The notes below the pieces were generated by a model. That model was not told where the DNA came from, searched no databases, and saw only the letters and a program-made list of their open reading frames with translations. A DNA stretch of 8,127 bases. Origin: an uncultured Bacilli bacterium. Its GTDB lineage: Bacteria > Bacillota_I > Bacilli_A > RF39 > UBA660. Positions 6,091 through 8,127 of this stretch are shown one piece after another; position 1 is the first letter of the stretch, and every line of letters starts with the position of its first letter. The position numbers and the translations under genes were made by a program. The stretch spans positions 1-8,127 of the forward strand of contig CAKPCM010000041.1 of the NCBI GenBank assembly GCA_934141615.1. Direction: 5' to 3'.

Positions 6091-8013
6091 ATGGAAGATA
6101 AGGATTTCGAAACATTAGAAGATTTAGATATTAATGATGAAAATACAAAAGATGATGAAGCTAATTTAAATGTAGAAAATGAAGAAGATGTAAACGTAAT
6201 AAATGAGCAGAAGATAGATGACATTCCAAAGGAAGTTAAGGTTGAGACTCTTCCAAACGAAATAGGAAGAGTAAGTGATGTTGGAGTGCAAGACGTAACT
6301 ATAAAAGTTACTTCATCTTTAGCATTTGAAAAAAACTTAATTGATCACCACGTTATATTTGAAACAAATTCTAACCAAAAAATAGTTGGAACGGTAATTA
6401 GTTTAAATAGTGAAATTGGAAGCATTAAATTAATAGGGGAAATAAATGGTCCTAGATTTATTCCAGGTGTACTTGTAAAACCATCCATTGGAAACGTTTG
6501 TTTTGTTGCAACAGATGAAGAAGTAAGGCTAATAATATCAGGAGATCAAAATAACTTTATGAAAAGGGTATTAATTGGTAATATGCCACTTTATAACAAT
6601 ACTCCGGCTTACGTTCAAACAAATACTTTCTTTAGCAATCACTTTGCAATTTTCGGAAATACTGGTTCTGGTAAATCATGCGGTGTTGCAAGATTATTTC
6701 AAAATATATTCTTTAATAGTTCTCAAACTCCAAGAAATGCGTGTATATTTATATTTGATGCATACGGAGAATATGAAAGCGCTTTATCAGTTCAAAATAG
6801 TCAGGTATTCTTTAAGAAATATTCAACTAACGTAAGGGAGAATCCTAACACGCTAATAAAACTACCTTTATGGCTTTTAGACATTGATGATTTTGCACTT
6901 TTACTTGAGGCTGATGATCCAACTCAACTACCAATAATTGAAAAAGCTTTAAGATTAGTTACTGTTTTTTCTGGCAGTGATGAGGAAACTAAAATATATA
7001 AAAATGATATAATTGCCAAAGCAATACTAGAAGTACTTTATTCTGGAGGAGCAGCATCACAAATACATGACCAAATATTTGCGATATTAACTTCATTTAA
7101 CACGGAAGATTTAAACCTTGAAACTCCTATTGTACAACCTGGTTATACCAGAAGCTTAAGACAGTGTTTAATAATTGATAAGGAAGGAAAGATAGGTGAG
7201 ATGCAGCTTGTAACTGAGTTTATTAAAAAGTTCATCAACCCTGATTTGAAATTAGAACTTCCTGATGGAACGATACCTTTTACATTAGAAAATTTAAGAG
7301 AAGCTTTTGATTTTGCTCTTATCTCTGAGGGAATACTAAAAAGTGATAAATTATATGATAAGGCAAACGTACTTAAAGTAAGGCTTGATTCACTTATTAA
7401 GGGTGAGTATGCAGGATATTTTAAAATGGATAGGTACGTTGACAAAAATATGTTTATAAAAGAACTTATTACCGCTTCTAATGGTGCAAGAGCACAAATT
7501 ATAAACATAAACATAAGTTATTTAGATGACAGACTTGCAAAGACAATATGTAAAATATATGCAAAGTTATTGTTTGATTTTACTTCTAAACTGCAGCAGA
7601 GAGGATCATTTCCTGTTCACCTAATATTAGAAGAAGCTCACAGATACGTACAGCAAGACTCTGATACAAAAGTTTTAGGATATAACATCTTTGATAGAAT
7701 CGCTAAAGAAGGAAGAAAGTATGGTGTTATATTAGGCCTTATATCACAAAGACCATCAGAGATGAGCGAAACTGTACTATCACAGTGCTCTAACTTCTTA
7801 ATATTTAAGATGCAGCATCCGAGGGATGTATCATTTATAAGACAAATGGTTCCGTTTATAACCGATGAAATAGTTGAGAAGATGAAAGGGTTACAACCTG
7901 GTACTTGCGTTGTATTTGGTTCTGCATTTAAGCTTCCAACCATCGTTAAAATGGAAATGCCATATCCACAGCCAATGAGTCAAAACGTTGATGTTTCAAG
8001 ATTATGGTATTAA
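6091..8013 (+). CDS. HerA-like (DUF87) hexameric DNA-translocase ATPase with acidic N-terminal tail
   Basis: This 640-residue FtsK/HerA-superfamily ATPase is predicted to form a ring that pumps DNA. Residues 1-52 contain about 21 Asp/Glu and look disordered. Residues about 57-152 resemble the HAS-barrel that opens HerA proteins (EIGRVSDVGVQDVTIKV onward). The ATPase core has Walker A GNTGSGKS (189-196), Walker B VHLILEEAHR (509-518, E514-E515), a probable arginine finger in AKEGRKYG (R542) and the sensor region LISQRPSEM (Q553). The stretch between the Walker motifs carries a long, probably helical insert. Archaeal HerA works with the NurA nuclease in end resection, and some bacterial homologues pair with Sir2, DUF4297 or other effectors in phage defence; no partner is adjacent here. 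The ATG at 6091, six bases after GGGGTG, is preferred to the GTG at 6082. Its role in DNA repair, segregation or defence is open. Confidence 0.88.
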   Translation: MEDKDFETLEDLDINDENTKDDEANLNVENEEDVNVINEQKIDDIPKEVKVETLPNEIGRVSDVGVQDVTIKVTSSLAFEKNLIDHHVIFETNSNQKIVGTVISLNSEIGSIKLIGEINGPRFIPGVLVKPSIGNVCFVATDEEVRLIISGDQNNFMKRVLIGNMPLYNNTPAYVQTNTFFSNHFAIFGNTGSGKSCGVARLFQNIFFNSSQTPRNACIFIFDAYGEYESALSVQNSQVFFKKYSTNVRENPNTLIKLPLWLLDIDDFALLLEADDPTQLPIIEKALRLVTVFSGSDEETKIYKNDIIAKAILEVLYSGGAASQIHDQIFAILTSFNTEDLNLETPIVQPGYTRSLRQCLIIDKEGKIGEMQLVTEFIKKFINPDLKLELPDGTIPFTLENLREAFDFALISEGILKSDKLYDKANVLKVRLDSLIKGEYAGYFKMDRYVDKNMFIKELITASNGARAQIININISYLDDRLAKTICKIYAKLLFDFTSKLQQRGSFPVHLILEEAHRYVQQDSDTKVLGYNIFDRIAKEGRKYGVILGLISQRPSEMSETVLSQCSNFLIFKMQHPRDVSFIRQMVPFITDEIVEKMKGLQPGTCVVFGSAFKLPTIVKMEMPYPQPMSQNVDVSRLWY

Positions 8014-8039
8014 AAAAATAATATAAAAATAAAATAAAA

Positions 8040-8071
8040 ATATCAGAAAAATGATTTCTGGTATTTTTTTT
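8040..8071 (+). terminator. Rho-independent terminator of the HerA-like gene
   Basis: A 10-bp stem with one G-U pair (ATATCAGAAA at 8040-8049, TTTCTGGTAT at 8055-8064) and a 5-nt loop is followed by a run of T that ends at 8071. It lies 27 bp after the stop codon, so the gene appears to end its transcript here with no downstream partner. Confidence 0.88.
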
Positions 8072-8127
8072 GACAAAATATGACAATTTTTTCAACAATT
8101 GCCTTGAAAGTATTGACGGGGGGGGGG
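8070..8127 (+). other. Intergenic end region with -35-like hexamers and a terminal G10 tract
   Basis: No gene is visible. TTGACA (8070-8075) starts within the terminator T-run, TTGAAA occurs at 8104-8109 and TTGACG at 8113-8118. No TATAAT lies at the right distance inside the window; a -10 for TTGACG would fall beyond its edge. The last ten bases are all G (8118-8127), which is out of character for this AT-rich DNA. This may be the upstream part of a promoter for a gene outside the window, or a sequence-end artefact. Confidence 0.4.

Noticed and set aside
2..8013. A combined nuclease plus HerA defence system
   Set aside because: The two genes are about 5.9 kb apart, separated by housekeeping and transporter genes on the opposite strand, so they are not an operon.
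1..8127. Mycoplasma genetic code (TGA as Trp)
   Set aside because: All large frames are intact with TGA read as stop, and the Trp codons checked are TGG. The absence of TGA stops among five genes is too small a sample.
1..8127. CRISPR arrays, tRNA or rRNA genes, insertion sequences
   Set aside because: No spaced repeat array, cloverleaf, rRNA-like stretch, transposase or terminal inverted repeats were seen. The only notable tandem repeat is the one at the pflB start.

Overview
The window is low-GC DNA written in the standard code: every Trp codon I checked is TGG, and the five stop codons seen are four TAA and one TAG. Strong Shine-Dalgarno sites (GGAGG), sigma-A-type promoters, an anaerobic pyruvate formate-lyase and a large FtsX-type exporter point to a fermentative, AT-rich member of the Firmicutes/Bacilli, perhaps an uncultured gut lineage. 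That placement is inference. The 5' edge cuts a gene and the 3' edge ends in a run of ten G, so both edges look like fragment ends.

Layout: (1) 2-223, plus strand: C-terminal end of a DUF1016/YhcG-type PDDEXK nuclease gene. (2) 259-2526, minus strand: pflB, with its own promoter and terminator. Its Shine-Dalgarno and start region is duplicated as a perfect 36-bp in-frame tandem repeat. (3) 2639-5946, minus strand: a two-gene ABC exporter operon, ATPase first and then an 870-residue FtsX-like permease, overlapping by 7 bp and ending in a strong hairpin terminator. The likely -35 box of pflB lies inside this hairpin. (4) 5947-6090: a divergent promoter region. (5) 6091-8013, plus strand: a HerA/DUF87 hexameric DNA-translocase ATPase with an unusual acidic N-terminal tail and no NurA or other effector beside it. 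(6) 8040-8127: its terminator, then about 55 bp with -35-like hexamers and the terminal poly-G tract.

The genes look like four independent transcription units rather than one pathway. PFL serves central anaerobic metabolism. The ABC pair forms one membrane complex. The HerA ATPase and the cut-off nuclease are DNA-processing proteins but do not form a recognisable system together, because they are about 5.9 kb apart. I found no convincing complete novel system. The most distinctive signals are the duplicated pflB translation start, the terminator/promoter overlap upstream of it, and the orphan HerA.
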